NCBI GenBank assembly: GCA_020348765.1
Contig: CP070753.1
Location: 61,285-68,000, forward strand
Direction of reading: 5' to 3'
DNA from: Burkholderiales bacterium
Lineage (GTDB): Bacteria; Pseudomonadota; Gammaproteobacteria; Burkholderiales; Burkholderiaceae_E
Length of the DNA stretch: 6,716 nucleotides
Under the pieces are notes generated by a model that was given only the letters and a program-made list of their open reading frames with translations, was not told the DNA's origin and did not search any database. Within the stretch, counting starts at the first letter, position 1; every line of letters starts with the position of its first letter. A program made the translations under genes and the position numbers. This document shows, in pieces, positions 1-5,580 of the stretch.

Positions 1-379
1 CCTCGGAATAGTATTCGGCGCGGCTCATGCTCTCGACGCCGCCTGCCAGCACCACGGTGCAGACGCCGGTCTGCACCCGCATCGCGGCATCGAGCACGGC
101 CTGCAGACCGGAGCCGCAACGCCGGTCGATCTGCATGCCCGGCACCGTCACCGGAATGCCCGCATCCAGCGCCGCGACGCGCCCGATCGCCGGCGCCTCG
201 CCGTTCGGGTAACACTGACCGAAGATCACGTCGCCGATCGACGCCGGGTCGACGGCGGTGCGCTCGAGCACCGCCTCGATCACGGTCCTCGCCAGTTGCG
301 CGGCAGGCACGTCCACGTACATGCCCCCGTAACGGCCGACCGCAGTACGTAACGGCTCGCAGATCACCACTTCGTTCAC
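1..379 (-). CDS. Thiolase (acetyl-CoA acyltransferase family), N-terminal part, cut by window edge
   Basis: Only the first 126 codons are present; the frame is open to base 1 and the rest lies left of the window. Thiolases cleave a 3-oxoacyl-CoA with CoA to give acetyl-CoA, or run in reverse, in the cytoplasm. The translation begins MNEVVICEPLRTAVGRYGG, a typical thiolase N-terminus. It has the active-site cysteine motif RRCGSGLQAV (nucleophile Cys88) and the following GGVESMSRAEYYSE segment. I chose the GTG at 377-379 because AGGAG sits about 10 bases upstream; another in-frame GTG nine bases earlier is too close to that site. The gene starts 87 bases after the hydrolase stop, so it may be the third gene of the lysR transcript. 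In this cluster it would suit a terminal thiolysis step. The catalytic His and second Cys are outside the window, so chain-length class (acetoacetyl-CoA versus longer 3-oxoacyl-CoA) cannot be judged. Confidence 0.93.
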   Translation of the reverse strand, partial: MNEVVICEPLRTAVGRYGGMYVDVPAAQLARTVIEAVLERTAVDPASIGDVIFGQCYPNGEAPAIGRVAALDAGIPVTVPGMQIDRRCGSGLQAVLDAAMRVQTGVCTVVLAGGVESMSRAEYYSE

Positions 380-466
380 GGTTCTCACTCTCCTCGGAAT
401 CACCCTGCCGTCGGCCGGCGGTGCGTCGCGCGCCCCCTGCCGGCATGGTACGCGCAGAACCGGCCT

Positions 467-1372
467 TCAGCAGCGCCGGCTCGGGGTGCCGGCGGCACCG
501 AGTGTTTCCCGGGCCGCGCCGATCGGGGTGTCGGCCGCGCCGCAGGTCCAGGCCCACAGCGTGCGTTCCAGTTCGTCGCCGACCCGCGCGATCACCCAAC
601 GGTGGCCGGCGCCCGCGGCGATCAGCAGCCGTTTGGGCTCGGGCGCGACCGCATGGAGCCGGTGCGCCATTTCCGGCGGCACCAGCGAGTCCTCGCTGCC
701 CTGCACGATCAGCACCGGCATGCGCACGCGGGCGAGTTTGTCCGGTACCTCGAAGTGCTGGGTCAGCAGCGCATCGAGCGGCAAGATGCCGAAGGCCGAG
801 CGGGCGGCGATGTCCCGGATCGACGTGAAGGTCGACTCGAGCACCAGCGCGCCGGCCGGACCGACGTCGGCAGCCAGGCCGGCGGCGATCGCACCTCCCA
901 GCGAATGGCCGTAGATGACCCGGCGCCGGGGGTCGGCCACGCGCGCGGCGAGCCATTCCCAGGCGGCGCGTGCATCCTCGCTGACGCTCGTCTCCGACGG
1001 CAGCCGCGCACTCGAGCGACCATAGCCACGGTAGTCGATCGCCAGCACGTTGAAGCCCATGCGCGCATAGCGGCGGAGGCGGTAGACGCTGCCGCTCAGA
1101 TTCACCCGCGCCCCGTGCAGGTACAGCATCGCCGGCGCACCGTCGGGCGCGGTCGTCCCCAGCGCCGGCACCCACCAGGCATGCAATCGCTCGCCGTCGG
1201 TGCCGACCGGGATCCAAAACGGCTCGTGTCCCAGGATGCCGGGTCCGTAGCCGCGCCAGTCCTCGGTGACCGGCCGGAAGATCAGCTCGCGCTGCAGGCT
1301 GTCGAGCACGCCGCACCCGGTCAGCGCCAGCGCCAGCGCGCCGATGGCGAGGGTTCGGGCGGCCGGTTTCAT
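467..1372 (-). CDS. Lipoprotein alpha/beta hydrolase (BEM46/YfhR-like serine hydrolase)
   Basis: The 301-residue protein has a lipoprotein signal: a basic start, a hydrophobic run and the lipobox LTGC, with Cys20 as the predicted lipidated residue. Residue +2 is Gly rather than Asp, so the Lol rule favours the outer membrane. The rest is one alpha/beta hydrolase domain. The HG oxyanion-hole motif lies at 86-87, the nucleophile elbow GHSLGG at 155-160 (Ser157), the acid in GSEDS (Asp228) and the base in GAGHRW (His257), in the expected order and spacing. The family holds esterases, peptidases and depalmitoylase-like enzymes, so the substrate is unknown. The last ~20 residues look like a low-complexity tail. 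The ATG is 2 bases after the lysR stop with no clear Shine-Dalgarno, which suggests translational coupling to lysR. I infer that it hydrolyses an ester or thioester outside the cytoplasm, perhaps releasing the compound imported by the TRAP system at 5581-6702. Confidence 0.9.
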   Translation of the reverse strand: MKPAARTLAIGALALALTGCGVLDSLQRELIFRPVTEDWRGYGPGILGHEPFWIPVGTDGERLHAWWVPALGTTAPDGAPAMLYLHGARVNLSGSVYRLRRYARMGFNVLAIDYRGYGRSSARLPSETSVSEDARAAWEWLAARVADPRRRVIYGHSLGGAIAAGLAADVGPAGALVLESTFTSIRDIAARSAFGILPLDALLTQHFEVPDKLARVRMPVLIVQGSEDSLVPPEMAHRLHAVAPEPKRLLIAAGAGHRWVIARVGDELERTLWAWTCGAADTPIGAARETLGAAGTPSRRC

Positions 1373-1374
1373 GG

Positions 1375-2277
1375 TCAGTCGTGGAACAGTGCGTTGACCA
1401 GCCGGCGCAGCCAGACGTTCACCGGATCCTTGTGCGCACGCTCGTGCCAGTACTGCTTGACGTCGAAGACCACCTTCAGCGGCGGCTCCAGCAGCCGGAT
1501 CCGCGCCTGCTTCGCGAAAGCGACGCCGATGTCGCGCGGCACGGTCGCGATCAGGTCCGAGTCGGCGATGATCGTCGGCAGGCTCAGGTAGTGCGGCGTC
1601 TCGAGGCGCACGCGCCGCACGTAGCCACGTTTTTGCAGCTCGCGTTCAAACAAGTCCTGCGTGCGCCCTTCGGGCCGCACCACGGCGTGGGAAGCGTCGA
1701 GGTAGCGGCGCAGCGGCAGCGCGTCCCTGGCCTGCGGATGGTCGGCCGAAACGACGCAGATGAACGAATTGCGGAACAGCCGCTGCTGGTAGAAACCGGC
1801 CTTGGTCAGATCCGGGAACAGCCCCAGGGCGAGGTCGGCGACGCCGAGCTCCATCGCGCGCTCGATGGCCGCCGGCGGCATTGCCAGCGTGCGCACGTTC
1901 GCATTCGGTGTCTCACGATTGAGCCTCGCGAGCAGCTTCGGCAGGAACGCGACTTCGCCGATGTCCGGCATCACGATCGTGAAGGTGCGCGTGGTCGTCT
2001 GGGGGTCGAAGCGCGAGACCTGCAGCACCTCGTTGCGCACCGCGTCGAGCACACGGCGCACCGGTTCGGCAAGCGCCTCGGCGCGGGCCGTCGGCTTCAT
2101 GCCGCCCGCAGTGCGCACGAACAGCACGTCTCCGAACAGGACGCGCGCCTTCGCGAGCGCCGCGCTCATCGCCGGCTGGCTCAGGCCGATCGCCGCCCCG
2201 GCGCGGGTCACGTTCTGATGCTCGTAGAGCGCAGCGAACACACCGAGCAGGTTCAGATCGACCTTGCTGACATCCAT
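1375..2277 (-). CDS. LysR-family transcriptional regulator, NahR/DntR/LinR type
   Basis: At 300 residues this is normal LysR length. The N-terminal winged helix-turn-helix covers about residues 7-65 (NLLGVFAALYEHQNVTRAG, then LSQPAMSAALAKARVLFGD), followed by a linker helix and a periplasmic-binding-protein-like effector domain from about 97. Features such as FGDVLFVRT, HYLSLPTIIADSDLIATVP and a C-terminal QYWHER...DPVNVWLRRLV stretch resemble the NahR/DntR/LinR/NodD-like subgroup, whose known effectors are mostly aromatic acids or phenolics. That is family knowledge and does not identify the effector here. The gene diverges from the FAH operon and reads into the hydrolase gene, a common arrangement for a regulator controlling the opposite strand. 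The ATG at 2275-2277 has no good Shine-Dalgarno; its leader is AT-rich and overlaps a dyad that could be an operator. Expected role: autorepressor, and activator of the rightward operon when its ligand is present. Confidence 0.95.
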   Translation of the reverse strand: MDVSKVDLNLLGVFAALYEHQNVTRAGAAIGLSQPAMSAALAKARVLFGDVLFVRTAGGMKPTARAEALAEPVRRVLDAVRNEVLQVSRFDPQTTTRTFTIVMPDIGEVAFLPKLLARLNRETPNANVRTLAMPPAAIERAMELGVADLALGLFPDLTKAGFYQQRLFRNSFICVVSADHPQARDALPLRRYLDASHAVVRPEGRTQDLFERELQKRGYVRRVRLETPHYLSLPTIIADSDLIATVPRDIGVAFAKQARIRLLEPPLKVVFDVKQYWHERAHKDPVNVWLRRLVNALFHD

Positions 2278-2285
2278 TTCATGGA

Positions 2286-2302
2286 TTTCGAGAATTTCGA
2301 AA
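2286..2302. promoter_or_regulatory. Predicted secondary LysR site next to lysR start
   Basis: The arms TTTCGA (2286-2291) and TCGAAA (2297-2302) flank 5 bases, with T2288 to A2300 giving a second T-N11-A match. Its centre (2294) is 24 bases from that of the 21-base palindrome, a bit over two helical turns, which suits two LysR dimers bound side by side. It falls in the lysR leader just upstream of the ATG. The arms are short, so this is weaker than the main site. Confidence 0.5.
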
Positions 2303-2307
2303 ATCGT

Positions 2308-2328
2308 ATTTTCCGATTATCGGAAAAT
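2308..2328. promoter_or_regulatory. Predicted primary LysR operator: 21-base palindrome with T-N11-A box
   Basis: The 10-base arms ATTTTCCGAT and ATCGGAAAAT are perfect reverse complements around a single T (2318). The inner T2312 to A2324 fits the T-N11-A LysR box. The site lies between the divergent lysR and FAH genes, in an AT-rich patch unlike the surrounding GC-rich DNA, and covers the -10 and probable start of the lysR promoter. On the plus strand the same core reads GATTAT, a possible -10, but I see no matching -35; rightward transcription probably needs the activator. Confidence 0.72.
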
Positions 2329-2344
2329 GCTTAACATCTTTCAA
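2316..2344 (-). promoter_or_regulatory. Predicted sigma-70-type promoter of lysR
   Basis: On the minus strand TTGAAA (2344-2339) and GATAAT (2321-2316) are separated by exactly 17 bases; each hexamer matches 5 of 6 consensus positions. The expected transcript start is near 2309, giving a leader of about 30 bases before the lysR ATG at 2277. The -10 hexamer lies inside the palindrome at 2308-2328, so regulator binding there should block this promoter. The promoter is predicted from sequence only. Confidence 0.7.
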
Positions 2345-2345
2345 T

Positions 2346-2366
2346 CCGGTCATGCGTGACGACCGG
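2346..2366. promoter_or_regulatory. Possible third dyad on the FAH side of the control region
   Basis: CCGGTC (2346-2351) and GACCGG (2361-2366) are perfect 6-base arms around 9 bases, with T2350 to A2362 again at T-N11-A spacing. It is centred 38 bases from the main palindrome, toward the FAH operon, where a LysR activation site near the target -35 might lie. It is GC-rich and shares little sequence with the other two sites beyond the spacing, so chance is a real alternative. Confidence 0.28.
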
Positions 2367-2391
2367 GCGGCTGGCTCCGGGTGCGTGGCGC

Positions 2392-2419
2392 ACGCAGGCG
2401 CCGGCGCCGGCGCCTGCGT
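2392..2419. repeat. 28-base perfect palindrome in the FAH operon leader
   Basis: Three tandem GGCGCC hexamers (2397-2414), themselves self-complementary, are flanked by ACGCA and TGCGT, giving 28 bases with no mismatch and no spacer. As RNA this could form a stem of about 12 base pairs with a 4-base loop, 63 bases upstream of the FAH ATG. No T-run follows, so it is not a standard intrinsic terminator. Its 5' arm overlaps a smaller alternative hairpin at 2382-2396 (TGCGTG, loop GCG, CACGCA). The function is unknown; a leader control element or a protein-binding site are both possible. Confidence 0.6.
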
Positions 2420-2482
2420 CGAGCATCGGCGTCGACCCGGAATCAACCGTCAATCGCCTCAGGCACAGGAGTCGAATCCGGC

Positions 2483-3379
2483 ATGAAACTGGCCACCTTT
2501 TCCGTGGGACAGGAAACCCTCGTCGGCGCCGTCGAAGGCGAACAGCTGGTCGTGATCGACGTGCCCAGCATGCGCGCGCTGTTCGAACTGGGCCACCCGG
2601 TCCAGCACGAGGCCGAGCGGCGCAAGACCGCGCGCCGCGTTCCGCTCGCCGACGTGCGGCTGCGCGCCCCGATCATCCCGAAGAAGATCTTTCACACCGC
2701 GGGCAACTATGCCGAACACGCCCAGGAAGGAAGCCGGGCCAACTGGGTCGCCGAGATCAGGCCCTGGATCATGTTCTTCCAGAACCCGGACGCGATCATC
2801 GGTCCGGACGACCCGATCATCTACCCCGAGCACCTGACCCGGGAGCTCGACTACGAGCTCGAGTTCTGCGCCGTGATCGGCAAGCCGGGCAAGCACCTGA
2901 GCGTCGACGAGGCCGGCGATTACATCGGCGGCTACCTGATCTTCAACGACATCACCGCGCGCGACATCCAGCGGCGCGAGATGCAGTCGCGGAACTTCGT
3001 GTTCAGCAAGTCGATCGACAGCTTCTGTCCCTTCGGCCCGTGGATCGTCACAGCGGACGAGATCCCGGATCCGTACAACCTGGACCTGGAATTGACCGTC
3101 AATGGCGAGAAGCGCCAGATCTCGAATACCAGCCACATGTCGGTGACCCTGCCGCAGATCGTCTCCAAGTTCTCGCCGGCCGGCTATTCGGCCGGCGGCA
3201 TCGTCACGACCGGCACCGTCTCGGGCGTCGCTGCGTTCAGCGCCGACCCCCAGGCCTGGTACCTGAAGCCGGGCGATCGGATCGAGGCCAAGGTCCAGGG
3301 CATCGGCGTGCTGCGCAATCGCGTGATCGGCTGGAAGGAAGCGTACGGCGTGGACGCCCCGCCGTGGCAGGGGTTTTGA
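2483..3379 (+). CDS. Fumarylacetoacetate hydrolase (FAH) family enzyme
   Basis: This 298-residue cytoplasmic enzyme belongs to the FAH/acylpyruvase/2-oxo-hydratase superfamily, metal-dependent enzymes that cleave C-C bonds of diketo acids or hydrate, decarboxylate or cyclise 2-oxo acids. A short N-terminal domain (1 to ~60) precedes the catalytic domain. Visible elements are HTAGNYAEH (71-79), the metal ligands in DYELEF (Glu125, Glu127) and FNDITARD (Asp156), the loop lysine in FSKSIDSFCPFGPW (Lys176) and TGTVSGVAAF (243-252). The last replaces the usual TGTPxGVG and is followed by a few extra residues before LKPGD. I chose the ATG at 2483: AGGAG lies 11 bases upstream and the protein then starts as the family does (MKLATFSVG). 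A longer in-frame form from 2381 would add an Arg-rich, unfamily-like stretch and is unlikely. It is the first gene of the rightward operon; the exact substrate is not readable. Confidence 0.93.
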   Translation: MKLATFSVGQETLVGAVEGEQLVVIDVPSMRALFELGHPVQHEAERRKTARRVPLADVRLRAPIIPKKIFHTAGNYAEHAQEGSRANWVAEIRPWIMFFQNPDAIIGPDDPIIYPEHLTRELDYELEFCAVIGKPGKHLSVDEAGDYIGGYLIFNDITARDIQRREMQSRNFVFSKSIDSFCPFGPWIVTADEIPDPYNLDLELTVNGEKRQISNTSHMSVTLPQIVSKFSPAGYSAGGIVTTGTVSGVAAFSADPQAWYLKPGDRIEAKVQGIGVLRNRVIGWKEAYGVDAPPWQGF

Positions 3380-3381
3380 GC

Positions 3382-4569
3382 ATGACGCACATCGATCGAT
3401 CCCAGGTATGGACCGGCGATCTCAACGATCTCGCCCTGGCCGGACGCAGCGTGGGCACGCCGCGCTTCTATGACACGACCCTGCGCGACGGCGAGCAGTC
3501 GGTGGGCACCAGCTTCGACCCGGACCAAAAGCTCGAGATCGCGCAGCTGCTCGATGGCCTGGGCGTCGGGCGCATCGAGGCCGGATTCCCGCGCGTTTCC
3601 GAGGAAGACCGAATCGCGATCCGCAGCATCCTCGACGCCGGCCTGAAGGCCGAGATCTGGGGCTTCTCGCGCGCACTGGTCGAGGACGTGCAGGCAGTGC
3701 TGGACCTCGGCATGCGTCACGCGGTCATCGAGGCGCCGGTCTCGGACCGCAAGCTGTCGGCGCTGTCGGTGTCGCGCGAGGCCGTGCTCGAGCGGGTGGC
3801 CAAGGCGATCGCCTTCGCGACCGGCAACGGGGTTAAGGTCGCGTTCTTCGGCGTGGACTGCTCGCGCGGCGACCTGGGCTTCCTGGAGCGTATCTACAAG
3901 ACGGCGCGCGACGCCGGTGCCTCGGAGTTCGCGATCGTCGACACGCTGGGCATCGCGACACCGGAGGCGGTCACCTACCTGATCGGCAATGTGCGCGGCT
4001 GGTTCGGGCCCGACGTGCCGCTGCACTTCCACGGCCACAACGACTTCGGTCTCGGCACCGCCTGCGCGGTCGCTGCAGCCAGCGCCGGTGCCGCGTGGAT
4101 CCACGGCACCATCGACGGCATCGGCGAGCGCGCCGGCAATGCCAACCTGCCCGAGATCGCCGCCGCGCTCGAGCTGCTGTACAAGGTCGAAACCGGCATC
4201 CGGCTCGACCGGGTGCGTGCCGCCTCGCAGCGCCTGCGAGAGATCGCCGGCTACCAGCTCGAGCCGTGGAAGAGCGTCGTCGGCCGGAACCTGTTCGTGC
4301 GTGAAACCGGGGCGGTGGCGGCGCAATTCCACATTCCCGAGGCGATCGAGCCCTACTCGTCGACGCTGCTCGACACGCCGCGCGGCATCGTGCTCGGCAA
4401 GAAGAGCGGAATCGCCTCGATCAAGCTCAAGTGCGAGGAGCTGAAGCTGACCCCGGCGCCGGAGTCGTACCCGCGGCTGCTGGAGGACGTCAAGCAGTTC
4501 GCGATCCGCAAGCGTGGCCTGCTCACCGACGAGGAATTCCGAAGCCTGGTCGAGCGGGCGCAGGACTGA
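3382..4569 (+). CDS. Isopropylmalate/homocitrate synthase-like enzyme (HMGL/DRE-TIM family)
   Basis: The 395-residue protein is a DRE-TIM metallolyase. It has the signature FYDTTLRDGEQS (29-40, Arg35 and Asp36), GFPRVSEED (68-76), the metal-binding HFHGHND (215-221, His217 and His219) and GIGERAGNAN (246-255). RDGEQ and GERAGNA, with no cysteine in that loop, are typical of the Claisen-condensing branch (2-isopropylmalate, homocitrate, citramalate synthases) rather than HMG-CoA lyase or 4-hydroxy-2-oxovalerate aldolase. Beyond about 290 a homocitrate-synthase-like segment follows (PWKSVVGRNLF, then AIEPYSS, IVLGKKSG). There is no LeuA-type C-terminal leucine-binding domain, and the FxHESGIH motif of the synthases reads FVRETGAVAAQF, so the usual histidine is missing. 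It probably joins an acyl-CoA to a 2-oxo acid or runs that reaction backwards; the substrate is unknown. The ATG is 2 bases after the FAH stop, suggesting coupling. Confidence 0.88.
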   Translation: MTHIDRSQVWTGDLNDLALAGRSVGTPRFYDTTLRDGEQSVGTSFDPDQKLEIAQLLDGLGVGRIEAGFPRVSEEDRIAIRSILDAGLKAEIWGFSRALVEDVQAVLDLGMRHAVIEAPVSDRKLSALSVSREAVLERVAKAIAFATGNGVKVAFFGVDCSRGDLGFLERIYKTARDAGASEFAIVDTLGIATPEAVTYLIGNVRGWFGPDVPLHFHGHNDFGLGTACAVAAASAGAAWIHGTIDGIGERAGNANLPEIAAALELLYKVETGIRLDRVRAASQRLREIAGYQLEPWKSVVGRNLFVRETGAVAAQFHIPEAIEPYSSTLLDTPRGIVLGKKSGIASIKLKCEELKLTPAPESYPRLLEDVKQFAIRKRGLLTDEEFRSLVERAQD

Positions 4570-4581
4570 ACGCGGGCGACG

Positions 4582-5355
4582 ATGAGTTCGAGCAGATTCG
4601 AGGACAAGACGGTCTTCGTGACCGGGTCGGGACGGGGGTTCGGTGCCGTGCTGGCACGCGCTTTCGCGCGCGAAGGCGCGCACCTGGTCGTGCATTACCA
4701 CACCTCGGGCGCAGGGGCGCAGGAGACGGCGGCTGCGGTGCGAGAACTCGGCCGCCGTGCCCTGACCGTGCAGGGCGACATCGCCAGCCTCGCCGACGTC
4801 CGGCGCATGACCGAGGAGGCGTTGGCGGAATTCGGTCAGGTCGACGTGCTGGTCAACAACGTCGGCGACATGGCAATCGACCAGAGATCCTGGCGCGAGT
4901 TCGACGAGAAGGTCATCACGCACACGCTGGACGTGGACGTCAAGGGTACGATGTACATGATCCACGAGGTGGGCCAGACGATGATGGAGCGTCCCGGGGG
5001 CAGCATCGTCAACATCGGATCCCAGGTCGTGATCGCCGGCAGTCCCCGGGCCCCGCAGTACGCGGCCGCCAAGTACGCGTTGATCGGACTGACCAAGTCG
5101 TACGCACGCGCGTTCGCCCCGAACGTACGGGTCAATACGCTCGGCGCGGCATTCATGGAGACCGAGGCGCTGAGGAACCGGCACGACTGGAAGACCGGCC
5201 GCCGCGAGGAGGTGCTGCGCCAGACGCCGCTCGGACGCATCGCGCAGCCCGAGGACATGGTCGGGCCGACGCTCTTTCTGGCGAGCGCCGAGTCCGGCTT
5301 CGTCACCGGCCAGTACCTGCTGTGCAACGGCGGGCTGGCGATGGTCGGGGCCTGA
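4582..5355 (+). CDS. Short-chain dehydrogenase/reductase (FabG-like SDR)
   Basis: This 257-residue protein is a classical SDR, an NAD(P)-dependent oxidoreductase of alcohols, ketones or 3-oxoacyl compounds in the cytoplasm. It has the nucleotide-binding TGSGRGFG (14-21), GDI with Asp66 for the adenine ring, NNVG (92-95), the catalytic Ser147 in SIVNIGSQ, and YAAAK with Tyr160 and Lys164. The position before KG in helix 4, usually Asn (vN-x-KG), reads Asp119 (DVDVKG), so the fourth member of the classical Asn-Ser-Tyr-Lys tetrad appears replaced. The C-terminus has FVTGQYLLCNGG, close to the usual vtGq...vdGG. The ATG follows the previous stop by 12 bases with only a weak GC-rich ribosome site. 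Position in the operon suggests oxidation or reduction of a pathway intermediate; the cofactor cannot be decided firmly. Confidence 0.93.
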   Translation: MSSSRFEDKTVFVTGSGRGFGAVLARAFAREGAHLVVHYHTSGAGAQETAAAVRELGRRALTVQGDIASLADVRRMTEEALAEFGQVDVLVNNVGDMAIDQRSWREFDEKVITHTLDVDVKGTMYMIHEVGQTMMERPGGSIVNIGSQVVIAGSPRAPQYAAAKYALIGLTKSYARAFAPNVRVNTLGAAFMETEALRNRHDWKTGRREEVLRQTPLGRIAQPEDMVGPTLFLASAESGFVTGQYLLCNGGLAMVGA

Positions 5356-5580
5356 ACCGAGGCGATGGGGAGACGGCCGTGCCGGCGACGGACCTCGGCC
5401 TGGCCCGCTCGGGGCCGGGCCGCGGCGGTCTCGGGGACCGCAGCAGGCGCAGGGAGGGCGGCGGGCCCGGGAAGCGCCGCGGGCCAGGAGGCACGGCCGG
5501 CCGTGCCGGCGGCTCTGTCGCGCGCGGTCTTGAAAAGAGTAAGTGAACGTTCGTCGTTCTGATCCACAGAGGAGGATCCA
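5356..5580 (+). repeat. Hairpin-rich GC intergenic region between SDR and TRAP genes
   Basis: These 225 bases hold no convincing gene; a 65-codon frame at 5365-5562 is Ala/Arg/Gly/Pro-rich and looks like chance. Several inverted repeats are visible: GGCCCG (5402-5407) with CGGGCC (5416-5421), GCGGTC (5425-5430) with GACCGC (5436-5441), and a perfect 18-base palindrome at 5490-5507. The 14-mer CGGCCGTGCCGGCG occurs twice, at 5374-5387 and 5498-5511. No T-run follows any of them. They could pause or partly terminate transcription or stabilise mRNA ends. The last ~55 bases are less GC-rich and contain TTGAAA (5530-5535), but I see no good -10 at the right distance. Confidence 0.55.
5571..5575 (+). 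promoter_or_regulatory. Strong ribosome binding site of the TRAP binding-protein gene
   Basis: GGAGG, within a longer AGAGGAGG, lies 5 bases before the ATG at 5581. It is the best Shine-Dalgarno in the window; the other rightward genes have weaker or more distant ones. This suits a periplasmic binding protein needed in excess over enzymes and membrane subunits. Confidence 0.8.

Noticed and set aside
602..1591. A 329-codon plus-strand frame opposite the hydrolase and lysR end, with similar frames at 421-828 and 1381-2334
   Set aside because: These have Arg/Gln/His-rich composition and no motifs, and run antisense to genes with clear catalytic and DNA-binding motifs.
2392..2419. Intrinsic terminator at the leader palindrome
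   Set aside because: The stem is strong but no T-run follows on either strand, and it sits ahead of the operon's first gene.
2381..2482. N-terminal extension of the FAH protein from a GTG at 2381
   Set aside because: It would add an Arg-rich stretch encoded by the palindromic leader and unlike the family. The ATG at 2483 has an upstream AGGAG and a family-like N-terminus.
2356..3381. Upstream extension of the synthase frame (a 737-codon frame to 4569)
   Set aside because: The first ~340 codons are an Arg-rich out-of-frame reading of the FAH gene; the family-like protein begins at the ATG at 3382.
5530..5558. Promoter for the TRAP gene (TTGAAA at 5530)
   Set aside because: At 17-base spacing the -10 position reads GTCGTT, a poor match, so I could not support a promoter.
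5365..5562. A 65-codon frame in the gap before the TRAP gene
   Set aside because: It is low-complexity Ala/Arg/Gly/Pro, overlaps several inverted repeats and has no convincing ribosome site.
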